Positions 24,723-37,500 of a stretch of 64,000 nt of DNA are shown here, piece after piece. The notes beneath the pieces are model-generated. The model worked only from the letters and a program-made list of their open reading frames with translations. It made no database searches and was not told the origin of the DNA. The number at the start of each line of letters is the position of its first letter. Position 1 is the first letter of the stretch. This DNA is from Pampus argenteus (lineage: Eukaryota; Chordata; Actinopteri; Scombriformes; Stromateidae). The stretch is from NCBI GenBank assembly GCA_036937835.1, contig CM072876.1:8993501-9057500 (forward strand), read 5' to 3'. A program made the translations under genes and the position numbers.

Positions 24723-26506
24723 ATGGAAATGCACCTTCCGCCCCACGAGGGAGATGAGCTCTCTGTAGTTGACATGCACACAGGTGGAGAGCCTTTACGG
24801 ATCATCGTCAGCGGATACCCAGAGGTCAAAGGTGACAGTGTATTATCCAGGCGGCGTTATGTCCGGGAGCATTTGGACCACCTCAGGAGGGTGTTGATGT
24901 TCGAGCCACGGGGACACTATGACATGTACGGCGCCCTCATCGTGGACAGTGAGATACCGGAGGCTGATCTCGGGGTGCTCTTCATGCACAATGAGGGGTA
25001 CAGCACCATGTGTGGACACGCCGTCATCGCGCTCGGACGCTTCGCCGTGGACTACAAACTGGTGAAAGAACCACAATCGCCAGAGACACAGGTGAACATA
25101 CACTGTCCCTGCGGTCTGGTGAAGGCTTTTGTTGAGTATTCAAACGGTAAAACAGGAGGGGTGAGGTTTCTCAGTGTGCCAGCGTTCGCATTTGCTACAG
25201 GTGGGGTGCTCATCATGATTCTTGTTTTTGCTTTCAGGTGTTTATTCTGCAGTAACTAACTGCATGACCAATATCTGTTCTAGATCTGAAGGTGACAGTA
25301 AAAGGGTTTGGTGACATTACGGTTGACATCAGCTATGGAGGAGCCTTCTACGCCTTTGTAGACGCACAGAGGTTCGGTTTGGATGTGACCAAGTCCAGGA
25401 CTCGAGATCTGGTAGATGCAGCCACAGCAGTGACTAAAGCTGTCAAATCTCAGGTACAGACGGAGGTGAAGTGCTTGAACATGATACACTAATTACATCA
25501 TGAAGTGTATCTTTGTAGATTTATCAGTTTGTCTCATTAAAACACAGTGAGATCCACTGAAAAAAAACATAGATTTGACACTTTTGACATTTTATTTGCA
25601 TCATTCTCACACAGGTGAAGTTGCACCATCCAACAAGTGATGATCTGGCCTTCCTCTATGGCACCATCCTCACAGACGGCAAAGATGATTATTCCTCTGA
25701 ACCCACCGCCAATATCTGTGTGTTTGCAGAAGCTCAGGTATTTTACTAACTGTGGTCCGTTCTTGTATAGAGTTATCCGAAGGAGGAGGGAAGCATTTCT
25801 CAATTTCTATGGAACAATTTTCTGTTCTTGCAGTAGTGTATAAATATATCTGACCAAATACATCTATCTAAAATCTATCGTCAGGGGTGAAACTACAGAG
25901 CAGACACCACATGCTGTCTGATTTATCTCAGCTTTGACTAGTAAAGGAGTGTCAAAACATGTTCATAATGTTTAAACACTGTGTTGTCAGGTGGACCGAA
26001 GCCCCACTGGTTCTGGTGTTACAGCACGAGTGGCCCTTCAGTATCACAAAGGTCTCATCCAGCTGAACCAGATCAGGACATTTCAGAGCGGAGCCACCGG
26101 ATCTCAGTTCACGGGGAAAGCTGTCGAGGTATCGGCACTATTTTTTCCCCTCAGATTTGATGTTTACACGTCCGGATTTTGACCACAAAGGAAGATGTGT
26201 GCTGATAAGATGGCAGTAAAGGTTTCAGGGTTTACCATCATGTCTACTCGTTGTACTTCCAGTTCTCCAACTGTTCTCCAAATCTGTCTCTTCTTTTTTT
26301 GAAATCTGTGTGTTTAAGTAAAACGTCATTCATGTGGACACTTGCTGCTCACTGAGGACTGTTTTTGTATCTTTGTTCAGGAGGCCAAGTGTGGAGACTT
26401 CAAGGCTGTGGTGGTGGAAGTCGCTGGCAGAGCTTTTTACACTGGAGTCTCGCGCTTTGTGCAGGAGCCAGAGGATAAGCTGACACGCGGGTTTCTACTG
26501 AAGTGA
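24723..26506 (+). CDS. l3hypdh: Trans-3-hydroxy-L-proline dehydratase (5 exons, complete)
   Basis: Exons 24723-25200, 25284-25453, 25615-25737, 25991-26128 and 26381-26506 join to 344 aa (human about 354). The enzyme dehydrates trans-3-hydroxy-L-proline to delta-1-pyrroline-2-carboxylate and belongs to the proline racemase family. The N-terminal DMHTGGEPLRI and the first catalytic motif NEGYSTMCGHAV (Cys97) are intact. In the second motif DRSPTGSGVTAR, Thr263 stands where true racemases/epimerases carry Cys. That Cys/Thr pair is the recognised signature of the dehydratase. The protein ends GFLLK-stop. The ATG at 24723 lies directly after an acceptor-like TAG; an ATG two codons later is equally usable. 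A longer in-frame read-through from 24663 has no family similarity and is probably intron. The gene is convergent with daam1. Confidence 0.95.
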
Positions 26507-28592
26507 GCCTCAGTTTCAGCTGTTGTTTCGTGGTTATAAATGATCAAATGTACTTTAAACATTAAGGTTATGAAATGCTTTTGTAGCTTAACAAGCTTCA
26601 GTCATGCGAACGACATAATGACTAATGTTAATATGCCGATTTAGCAGATATAATGTTCATCATTCTAGTGTAATGTGTCAGTTAACATTTTGCTTTTTAG
26701 CACTAAACTGCGAATATCATTAGTTTGTTCAGAAACTAAAGTACTGGACATCCTGTGACGTTGCCATATCTCGAGCTGCACAAAATTTATCCCAGTAATT
26801 TTAAAAATCTCTGATTCTCCAAGAAGAGCATCACATATGATGATATGATCATGTTTTTTTTTAATGTAGGATTTAATAAGTCATAAATGCTGTAATTCAG
26901 AGCAATGATAAGTCCAGGCTAATAAAATGTTCTGTATACTGTATTGTGACATTTTACTTAATTATGATAATAAATAAGTTACCTATGCACCAGTGTATGA
27001 CCGTCTAAAGAGTTATTCACCAAGTTAGCCTTTATTGGGAATTTCAAATCACGTTATTCACATTTGATGCTCTGTTCAAGCGTTCTGCTTTGCAAGTTGT
27101 TCATGGATGACAGAGAGAACAGAGGTGGGGAGGCGTCCTCTTCAGCAGCACTTACTGACCACTAGATGGAGATATGAGTCTATTGTCTGTCAAGGTCCTT
27201 GAAGTTTAGTACTTATTTTACTCCTGGCGGTCTGCTTGTTAACTATATACAACATGTTAGTGTATATACATATACAAAATGGCTCTAACACAACAAAAAT
27301 AAAATGTTTTCTCCCATTTATTATTCTCAGGTCATCATACAATGGAAGGCAATATTTAAATTATAAAAGTCAAATGGAGGTACAGTACCAGACACTGAAT
27401 GGATTTAAATAGCTGAGGGGAAGAATTCAAATCAAGGGTGTCTCATCCACATATGATGTTTCCTACAAGAGTGAAAGATCACATGTGGATAACAAAGAGT
27501 TAAAAAAAAAAAAGTTTTTGTTTTGTCTTTTCTTGCAGTGTAAATCCAGCCAGCGTGCAGGAAACATATTTCATCTATTCAGTAAGAACTTAAAGCAGGG
27601 CACTCCCATCAGACGGGAAACTAGTGTATTGCATCGATTGGGTATGTTTTAATGGCATTTAGCATAGTAATTTGACTTTATATGTGCATGTGTAACAAGC
27701 ACGCAACCTTATATATATATAGACATATGTAATCTATGACATGAGTGTCCACACTTGTTGAGAAATTGCAGATTAGGCCCAAGCCTGGAGAGTACCCACT
27801 CAACAATTAAAATCAACAGAGTTAAGGCCAGCTCTTAACGGGAAAATAAACATACAGTGATCAGATATAGAAATGCTGCACGACAATAATGTAGAATAGA
27901 AAAAACAAACAAAAAATGCTTCAGTTGTGTCGCTTGCAGTTAAAACCACTTTTGTCTGCAAGTGCAGCATCTCAGTCCTTGGATGGTTCTGACTGCAAGA
28001 GAACAGCAACACAAAGAGGAAGTGTAGATTCAGTCTTTCTCAAAGAATGATCACATGAACAATTCAGGCATGTGAAAGCAGCCCCTCTCAATCTATGAAA
28101 CCAGTCCGTACAAAATGGCCCCTTGTGTTTTTAATGGAATCCTCTTCCTGTTTGGATCAAACCCGGAAGAAGTCTACTCAGCTGCACATTTCACTCTGTG
28201 CATAGATTCATACAAAAACCGCACAGAGCGGATCCTATCAAACTGTGAGCATCTCTTACACCTGGAAGGGAATTCTCTCCAGCGGGAAACATCCTCCTCC
28301 TTTAATGCTTAAAAACATTTCTTTTGACCAAACTTATTCTCCTGCAGGAATTATCTGATTTGGCTGTTAACAGCTTTTGGCTTCTGCTCTGTTTAACATC
28401 AAAAACTTAAAGAGGATGAATAGTCTTAACATGTTGTGCTGTGTGTGGCTCCGCGGCGATGGTGCAAGGCCGTGGTTTATCAAGCCGAGCTGGGTGGGAA
28501 GGGAGGAGGGTGCTGAGGAATGTGCATGTCAGTTCAACCCAGAAAAAAACTAATGAACCGAAGGGGCAGACGGTGATGACTTCAACCACCGC
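26507..28592. other. Convergent 3' flanks of l3hypdh and daam1
   Basis: Plus-strand AATAAA signals for l3hypdh occur at 26921, 26969 and 27298. Minus-strand signals for daam1 (plus TTTATT) occur at 27031-27036 and 27317-27322. The two 3'UTRs therefore approach or overlap around 27.0-27.3 kb. No coding exon is seen in between. Confidence 0.55.
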
Positions 28593-31500
28593 TTAGAAGT
28601 TGAGCTTTGTGACCGGTCGCTCTCTGCTCGAGTCTGTAGTCTGGCTGTTGATGCGCTTGCGATTGCGTTTCATCTTGGACAAGTCCTTGTCGAAGACCTC
28701 GCCTGATCGCAGTGCTGACACCAAGTCGTCAAACTCGCCGCCGTCATCCTCCCCGTTTGCCTTGGCTTTGCGAGCCTTACGCTCTTTCTCCCTCTGTTCT
28801 TTAAGCTGGTGACACAGAAATAAAGGTTGTTGTAATAACAGAAACAGATACCTCTGGATTCATTAAACTTCGCGTTAACAGCGACCGCTGTGGCCAGAAG
28901 TGGACATTACAAGATGATGGAAAAATCCTTTCATTTCTCAACATTCAACAAATCAGTTGCTTTAAAAACATCAACAGTGAAGCATCCCAGCAGGCGACCA
29001 TAAGGCCATTTACACCTGGTGTCAACATGTGATTTATTATCTGGATAATAAATCATCTGAAGCCCATGCTTTGCATTTACACTTGGTACTAATGTGCCTT
29101 CCTTTTCTCTCTGTCCTGCTCACATTGTAAATGGATCTCAATAAGCAAATTAGTCCAACAAACATGGAGCCTCCCAGGTCAAAGGAAGACTTGTTAGCTA
29201 CAGCTATTACTTGTAGCTTTTTGTCATGCTAAAAGCCAAAGCTAGCAGGAAGTGGTGACCAACTTACAGGGTGGATCATTTCCATGTGGTCAGTTAGATC
29301 TGTAAGTAAGATCTGATCACAATGCGTTTTTATTACACTGAAACCTGCATGTTGTTATGTTAATGCATTCATGTACTTTACCTTATGATATCCAGAAAGA
29401 GAGTACATGTTAATGCCAGGTGTAAATTGGATGATAAAATTAGTTAAGTCTGTTACACAACAGCAATAACTATCTAAGGTTTGCTCACTCACAATATAAG
29501 CTACTGGTTATATCAGACGACCAAAGGTCAAATAAGGCTGTAACAGCAAAATGGTTATTGAATGATCAAAGGTGGGTTTTACTGGGTATGAATTTATCTT
29601 TTAATTTGTTCAAAAGTTATGTAGTCTCACTTCAATTCAGAATTTGGGCAATATTTCAGATTATAATATTTATTGACTGCATTATTTAAGATACGTTTTT
29701 TATAATGATTAATGTTTTTTTTGTCAAGGATCATCAAGGAACGGCATCATACCTGAGCTTCCATTTTGGCCCTGCGTTCCTCCTCTTCCTTGCGTTTCCT
29801 CATGTTCTCGTTCTCCTGCTGAGCCTCAGCAAACGACTGCAGGAACTGGTCAAAGATGCCAAAGAACTCATCTGGCTGCATCTTGCTGGCATCCTCACCG
29901 AAGAGCTTTACTGCCCTCAGGAACTGTGGGACCAAAGAAAAGGGGCACATAGGGTTAGATTTACAGCAGGACACAGTAGAACCGCGTTTTACTCCGTCTT
30001 TGACTGTTTTATAGGGGGACTCATTAGGTTTCAGCTCTTTGAAATCAGAGCAGGGTACAAGTAGTCGAGCTTTGAGGCCAATGTTAACCCAGATTTGACC
30101 GACTACTGATTACAGCTGAGGCCGGAGACTGGAGCCAGGGTCCAAATTAAGGCAACGTGTTTGTTGGGTATTTTTCCCTGCACGTTAAAAAGGAGAGCAT
30201 CCAGATGTGCGATCATGCTGAGAACATATAGCTTCAAAGATGTGTACGTTATCAGGGGCTCTGTCTGTGGCACGCAAACCTTTATCAGCTAATGAAAAAT
30301 ATTTTTAACAGTTAAATGATTCATTCATGTTTTTCTGCTTGTGAATTTAACCGTTTGATATTGGAGGTCTTTTCCTTCCTCGCATCAAGAATCAAGTAAC
30401 AATATGATTTTTTTTTTTTTACCAGAAGCAAAAAGCTGTTCAGAAGGTCAGCAAGCTGCTTCCAAATCAAGAGTACAGAGGACCACTGTAAACACTCAAA
30501 TATTTAACTGTGGGACACCGTAAATGATTCACAGAAACTAATGGTTGCCATGTGAACAGCTGAGCACTTGGTCAATGTAGCACACAAACTGGAGGGTGGA
30601 TAGTATGCTCAAGATAAAAAGTCTTCTTGTCTTGCACCAATAAATGTGGACAGATGCACATAAATCTAATGTCAGAGTGTCGAGCCCTCTCCAAAAAGGT
30701 GAACGTACTCAGGTTTCTACGTCTAACGGTTTAATTGATCCCACTTGTAAAAAGGCAATCTGCAGAATCCAGCTTCGTTTCTTCTTTTGCAGTAGTGACA
30801 AAATTGTGTAAAATATCCAACCCTCTGCCTCTGTTCTTGATTTCACACTTGACCTGCACACATGGCAACGAGCAGACTGACCAATAAAGTGTCAGTGGCG
30901 CTGCAGCAGGAAGCTGAAACACTTCACTCCTGCTGTGAGCTTTCCTAGAAAGGTGACTGATGAGGTCAAAAAGGCATGTAGAAACAGCTGTGCTCAGAGG
31001 AAATGAGACGCATCTATATCTACACTTCTCAGTGGTTCTGTCCGGTCTGCTCAAACAGACAAGCTCCATTTCTTAAAGGTTTGCAGAAACAAACAGTACA
31101 GCCACCGGGACTTACCAGTTCTCTGGCCTCATTTAGAGAGTCTTCCACATCGGAGAAGCTGAAGCTGGCCACAGTGATGAACTGACTCACTACAGACACG
31201 AACTTGTCACCCAGCTCTTGCGGTCGTTTCTTCTGGTATTCTAGCTCCTGAGAGTAAAGAAATTGAAGGGCAGCGAAAGAGAAATAAAAAGAAGAGTCAC
31301 AATCCTGCACTGAACATTGTATAACTGCATGACCAATACAAAACATTATTGCATAAATCATTGTGACTCACGCTTTCAACACTTTTCAGGCCGCTCCGGA
31401 GGTTGCCGATATCTTTTTCCAGCTCAGTCATGCTGCAATAAAAGACAGAATGGAAGGATTGCATCAGTTTATCAGTTGCAAGAAGTTTAACTGGAGTTTC

Positions 31501-34500
31501 TTCCCGATTGTGTAATTTGGATAGTTTTTAGACGCATGAAATATCCACTATTTCATTAAGAAGCAAAGATGAGACAAAGGTCTGAGAAAGGAAAGATAAT
31601 TTGTGCAGCAGAATGATTATTTTCTTATTTCCAATATTGCAACGCTTCATTTTTATTCTGGGATCCTCTGCTCTAAAAGACTCCACCTACTTGACTTTGG
31701 CTGCCTCGGGGACACTCTGCAGGTCTCCCTGGAACATCAGGACTTTGGGATATTTCTTTTCCAAGATGGTGATCAGGTAGTGCAAGAGAGTGATGTTTCT
31801 GCAAACACACAGACAAACAGCAGTGTAAAATGTGCATTTTATACGGGGGGTTTAGGCATGAATAACCTTATGGAGCTTCATCCATAATATATTCAAACTT
31901 CCAGATGTGATTAATAAATTTCACGCCATTATAACAAAGTTTGGATGTATGAAATGATAAAGTGCTTTTACTTGTCGATACTGGATTTGGTGTCAGCGAT
32001 CTTGTTGAGCGAAGACACCTTGAAGCCGTAAGCATTTCCCCTCTGACCCTTGTTCATGTAGTTTCCAAAGGCCAGCACCACCTCTAACAGCTGCTTCAGG
32101 TTTCTGCTGTGTAAAACCTCCTTAGATGCCTTGGTCAGAGCTGAGGCATGGAAACAAACACATTTTAAATGGGTTCAAGGCACATGAGTGACTTTCAAAA
32201 CATCTGCCTCAGTAGCTGGCAAACATCAAAAGTATAAAAACAGAAACGTCAGGATTTTAGAGGTCATCATCAATGGCTGCACAGTTTCTTTACTTCAAAT
32301 GAATGGGTTTTTTTTGTCAACATGTTTGAGTTTATATCACCGGTGTATGAGACTTTTCCCACCTTCAACTTTGGGTTTGATCTCAGCTATCCTCTCTGCA
32401 AACTTCTTTTTAAAGTATAAAGATTGCAGTCTCTGCTGGTAGTGGTTTATTCTGGACAGAGAATGGAAAATGCATGTCAAGAAAAGAACAAAAATAGACA
32501 AAAATATTATATTATAAATAGGGAAATCCACAAATATAGACAAATGCAACAAGTAAGGATGCATTGTGCTTGAGTAAAATAAATCAAGCCGTCTGTGTGT
32601 TCACTAAACGGCACGTACAGTACAGTTTTAGTTGTGGTAATGAACCTATTTTTGTCAGAGTTTTTTTTTTATTTCAGCTTGTAAACCACTGACTTTGCGG
32701 CTAATGAATACCACAGTGACATCTGTCATCCAGCCTATTCTGTAAAGTAAGTTTAATGAAAATGACAAAAAATTGGCAAATTACTAGATTTCTATTTCCA
32801 CTATGCTTAAGTTTCTGTTCTTTGCTTTGTTGGACTTATTCTGTTTCTGCATTGATGCAGTTAGAGGCCGAGTTGTGACAACTTTGTTTACAAAACTGCA
32901 AATACTGTTATTACATTACTGACTATTTATTCACCAACACAAATTAGACAGTGATTCACAGAGACCCATTGTTTCCTGCTAAGTAGAAACCCATGTGTCA
33001 TATATTTATCGGCTCTGACAACAATGGCTATTGTCACAGGCCTGGTCTGCTGAGTGTTGCGCGCTCATATCTGAGGTTAGGAGCCGGTTAATATTGAATC
33101 ACAAAGGAAACACTAAATGAGTACCTGCTCATCTCATAGAGGAAGCGGTCAGGTTTTGCCATTCGGTCGAGCTCATGTTTGTGTTCCTCCAGGAGATCAA
33201 CATCACTCTTTTCTGGGACAAACTTCAGCAACTGATGGAGAAGAAATATTCAGTCATTCAGCTGCATTTCTCTTGGCACAATCTAGATCTGATCACTCTG
33301 AAAACATAAGAAGGTGCTGTGGACAAGCATCACTTTGCTCTGCAGCTATTTTTAGTGAACAATGAAATTCATATCATTTTCATCTTACAGTTTCCAGTCA
33401 GTGTGTCCAGTGTGTGTTAGAAGAGGAATCAAATTTCTTCCAATTAAGCAAAAACATTTTGTGATAAAGATCTACGAGCTTGTAGGAAACCTGACGATGT
33501 ACCTGCTCAAGCATATCTTTGGGAAGGTCCTCTTGTTCGTCCATGGTTAGAATGGCTCTCTTCATTTCCTCATTAGAAAGCTTCAGCCTGCAGCACACAA
33601 CAGATACGTCTATCATAACCTGTGCTTTATCAATACTTTTTTATCTTCACACTGATTATACTCTAACAAACATACCGCGAGAGAAGGATGTTGCAGTTTT
33701 GTGCTCGGCGACCGTCGATAACCGACAGCTCCTTGACTTTTTTGGAGCTCAGCGTGTCGTCCTCTGCCTCTTTCTGTGAGAGGCGGCGTAGTAAAGAGGT
33801 TAGAGTGCAACAGGTGACCGCTTTCAAACGCAGATGGTCACCCACAAACACAACATCATGCCCCATGATGCCCCAACATCCCACATAATAGCTGAAAATA
33901 CAGATCAAGATCTCAGAACATGGTCACAAAGGAGGGACGCCACATAAAGCCAACGAGACAAGTAGAAAAGCCTCAAAAGGTTGTTGTACAATATATTATG
34001 TTGGACACAAATGAACTAAGAACACATAGCTGAAAGTACAATAGGAGATTCACAAGGAGTAAAAAAAAAAAAAAGTTTGCAGACTGTAAAACTACTGTAT
34101 TGTAAGTGCACTCACCTGTTTGCTGTTATTGATCATAAAGAAGTCCTAAAATGCAGGCAAGAAGCAGGGAAGATGTAAGCATTCATTAGAATAAGTAAAG
34201 CAGTTACGTGATTGCAGCCCAAAAAACAAACAGTGAATGAATCAACGCTCAGTCGGCACTCAGATGTCAATGGATCCATCATCAGTAAAGAAGTGAGCAG
34301 CAGTGAGACATGAGTGGGTGCAGCGTGGTCATGTGCGTGCTCGAAGATCACATGCTGTGTACTAAGAAAACAGTATGTTGGGTGTGTCTACTTTAACTAG
34401 TACAAATAATTACCACTGATTTTTTTTTAAATGTGGATGACATGATGAGAGAAAAAAACACTCAAGTATTATTATCTGCATAGCATGTTGTGTTTTAGTA

Positions 34501-37500
34501 CTGATGATTTCAGACTGAACTAGAAAAAAAGGCAGAGTTTGGGTCCTACGTTGGCCTGTTGACACCTTGAACTTTTTCCGTCTACGCTTGAAAAGATATG
34601 TTTCTTCTGTCGTGTATGACTAATAAACTTAAGATACTACCGATTTAGATTTTCTAGAACTAAATTAATTGCAAACTGAAGCCACAAGAAGGAATAGCTG
34701 ATTCTGAGCAGCTCACTCATGCATTTTCAATCACATATGGCAAAATGAGCAAAACCACAAAATAAAAAAGGAAAAAAAAAAAAAAAGAACTGCATTCCAT
34801 TCAAACGTGAGAAAAATCAAGCTCTCAAATGTTTTGCTTCAAATAAAATAAACCCCCAAATTTATCTGGTAATTTCTCCCTCTTGCTTTTTTCCCCCCAT
34901 TTCAGGATTACTTTTACAATGTTCTCCTTTCACCAACTGTGCTTGAGAAATCAAAAGTTACAAAACAAAACAAAAATGCAAGCAGCTGAACCCTCAGTCA
35001 CCCAATCCACCAAATCAACCCCCCCCCAGCACCAGATGGCGACACTTGGTGAGATGAAGAGATGAACACTAACAGCTGCAGTACCTGCTGTCTCTGATAG
35101 GCTGAGAAGGTCTTTTCTATGTCCTCCAGATCTAGGACTTTGAAAACTTTGGCATCGTCCACCTCCATCCAAACGGTGCCCTCCAGTTTATTCTGAGCAG
35201 AGGAGAATAAGACATTTTATATCTCAAATCTCAGAATATAAACTCAAGTTTCTATAGTTCTTATCTTATGTTTTTGTGTCTCAGCTGTTCTCACCTCAGC
35301 TAACTTGGCCCAGTTGAAGGACTTGAGTGGATTGGCTGGCTGGGGAATGGTCTTCTTCTTCAGAGAAGGTCCCAGGGGTGCTCCTGGTGGTGGAGGGATT
35401 CCTCCGACTGGCATGCGTCCAGGAGGAGGCGGAGGCCCACCGGGAGGTGGGGGCGGGGGCGGTGGTGGAGGCATCATTCCCCCAGGAGGTGGCGGGGGAG
35501 GCGGGCACATGCCTGCAAATGCTGGCATGGGCGGAGGAGGCAGAGGGCCGCCAGGGGGACCGGGGGCGAGGGGTGGGCCGCCTGGAACAACAGCAGCCTG
35601 TCTCTGCGGGGAGAAAATGTTATGTCAGTGGGGTCTTCCACGGCTTAATAACACAAGACAGTGGTTTCTAAGGTGACGCAGTAAATATAAAAGACAACGT
35701 ACAGTGCTGAGTTCGTGCAGGCGGACAGTGAGCTCGGCCACTTGCTGTTTGACATTCTTGTGTTCGGTGCTTTCCTTCTCTAGCTTCTCTTTCATCTTGT
35801 TGAGTGTTTGCATCATGTCCTCTTTCTCCTGGGTCTTGGCGTCACATTCACGCTCCTTTTTCTCAAACTTCTGCTGCAACTCATGGTGCTCTGAGGCAGG
35901 AAGTCAATCAGTGAGCTTTGCTGCAGTATATTCGTCATGTGTAATTTTCAATTCCTTCATTAGACTTTAAGCATTTTATAATCATACACACCTTTTCTCA
36001 TTTTCTCTGCCTGCTCTTTCCACTGTTTGACCTCATTTTCATTAACCAGCCTGCAGAAGAAAATGACAAACATAATTAGCTCCATACTCAAGAGTAACGA
36101 TGTTTTTCTGGTCTTTAAAAAGGAAAATATTTTTGAGCCAACATTGTTGAGTGTGTCTTTCAACTTCTCAGGAAACACAGCACTGCTGTTCTATGTTTTT
36201 TTAATCTTTTCCATGCACTCATTCATGTGTCAGTCTGTCTGGGTCAGTTAGAGCACTCACATCCGGACAACGTTCTTCACGTTAAAATTCTCAAGTGGTG
36301 TGACGTCGGGGTCGTGGCCTTTATCATTCTGCAAGACCATCTGCTGGACGATGCGGTCCAGCAGCAGCCAGTACTGCACTGTGTTACCACTTCTCTTGTC
36401 TGGAAAGAAAGAGAGAGAAATATTAATTAGCATCTCCATTAATATCTCAGAAACTCCCTGGCAAAAGTTGGATCCACAGTGGTTGGCTGATTATGATGAA
36501 ACACAAATATATGATGTGTCAAGGCATTTTCTAAAATTACACTGCTGAGCTCCAACGAGGTGACACATGCATTTGTTACAGATTAGTGAGAGCACATCTG
36601 TCATGAGGGACAACATGTTTACTATTGCATTGCTGTCTCTCTCGAAAACACACGCAGGCATCCTGTCACTGGTGTATTTGGATATTTGAAAACGTTAAAT
36701 AAATCATATCGTGCTGTAATTTTCTCTTTTCTACCAATAACACATTGTTAAGTTTGTTGTTTTATATGTACAAGTACAAGACTGTTATAAGAAAAGTGAG
36801 AATATTAACTGAGGGAGAGTCTCTTAAAAAGCCCCTTTTGTGAAGTCAGTAGACGTGGGAAAGCTGTGATCAGGATGTATGCAAATTGTGCAGAAAAATA
36901 GTGACAAGAGTAAATCGCCAACAGCATTCCCTGACTCTGAATATTAGAAACCTGTAAATACACTGCAGTTTGGCTGGGAATGTGCTTATCCAAATTCTGC
37001 ACTGACTAATCTAGACAAAGTCAATATACCTAACGTTTTGGCCAGACACCACAGTGTTTATTTTGTGGGAGTAACACCACTACTTTGTTTGGAGTCTCTT
37101 TTTAAATTTCCCAGCACCTTTCAATCACATTTTACAACATAATAGATTTTGAACTGCATCTCTGTGTGATGTCGAACAGTCGTTGTACCTCGTGTCAGAG
37201 TTTGCGGATTCAAAGTAACACTTACGTGGCATCAGGAGACAGTGATGCAGGACAGACATAAAGTGCGGGTATGCGTCAGTGTGGTTCATTTTCTTGCGGA
37301 TGAGATCAAAAACTTGGGTAGCACTTTTGGTGTCTATGTGTACCTGCAGCAGAAGAGGAAAACATCAGATCCTCCTAAAAAAATGATTAACACATAAATA
37401 ACACAAATGAAAAGGAATTTATTTATTGCTTACCGACTCGAAACGTTTTGACAAAGCCAGCTCATCCTCGTTCCGCAGCATCTCAAAGTAGTCTAAATGC

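Noticed and set aside
27159..27172. CTCF-like CCACTAGATGGAGA
   Set aside because: It misses the key C and the last position of the core, leaving 12/14, which is weak.
35305..35676. Plus-strand glycine-rich open frames opposite daam1
   Set aside because: They are the complement of the proline-rich FH1 exon; poly-Gly is a composition artefact.
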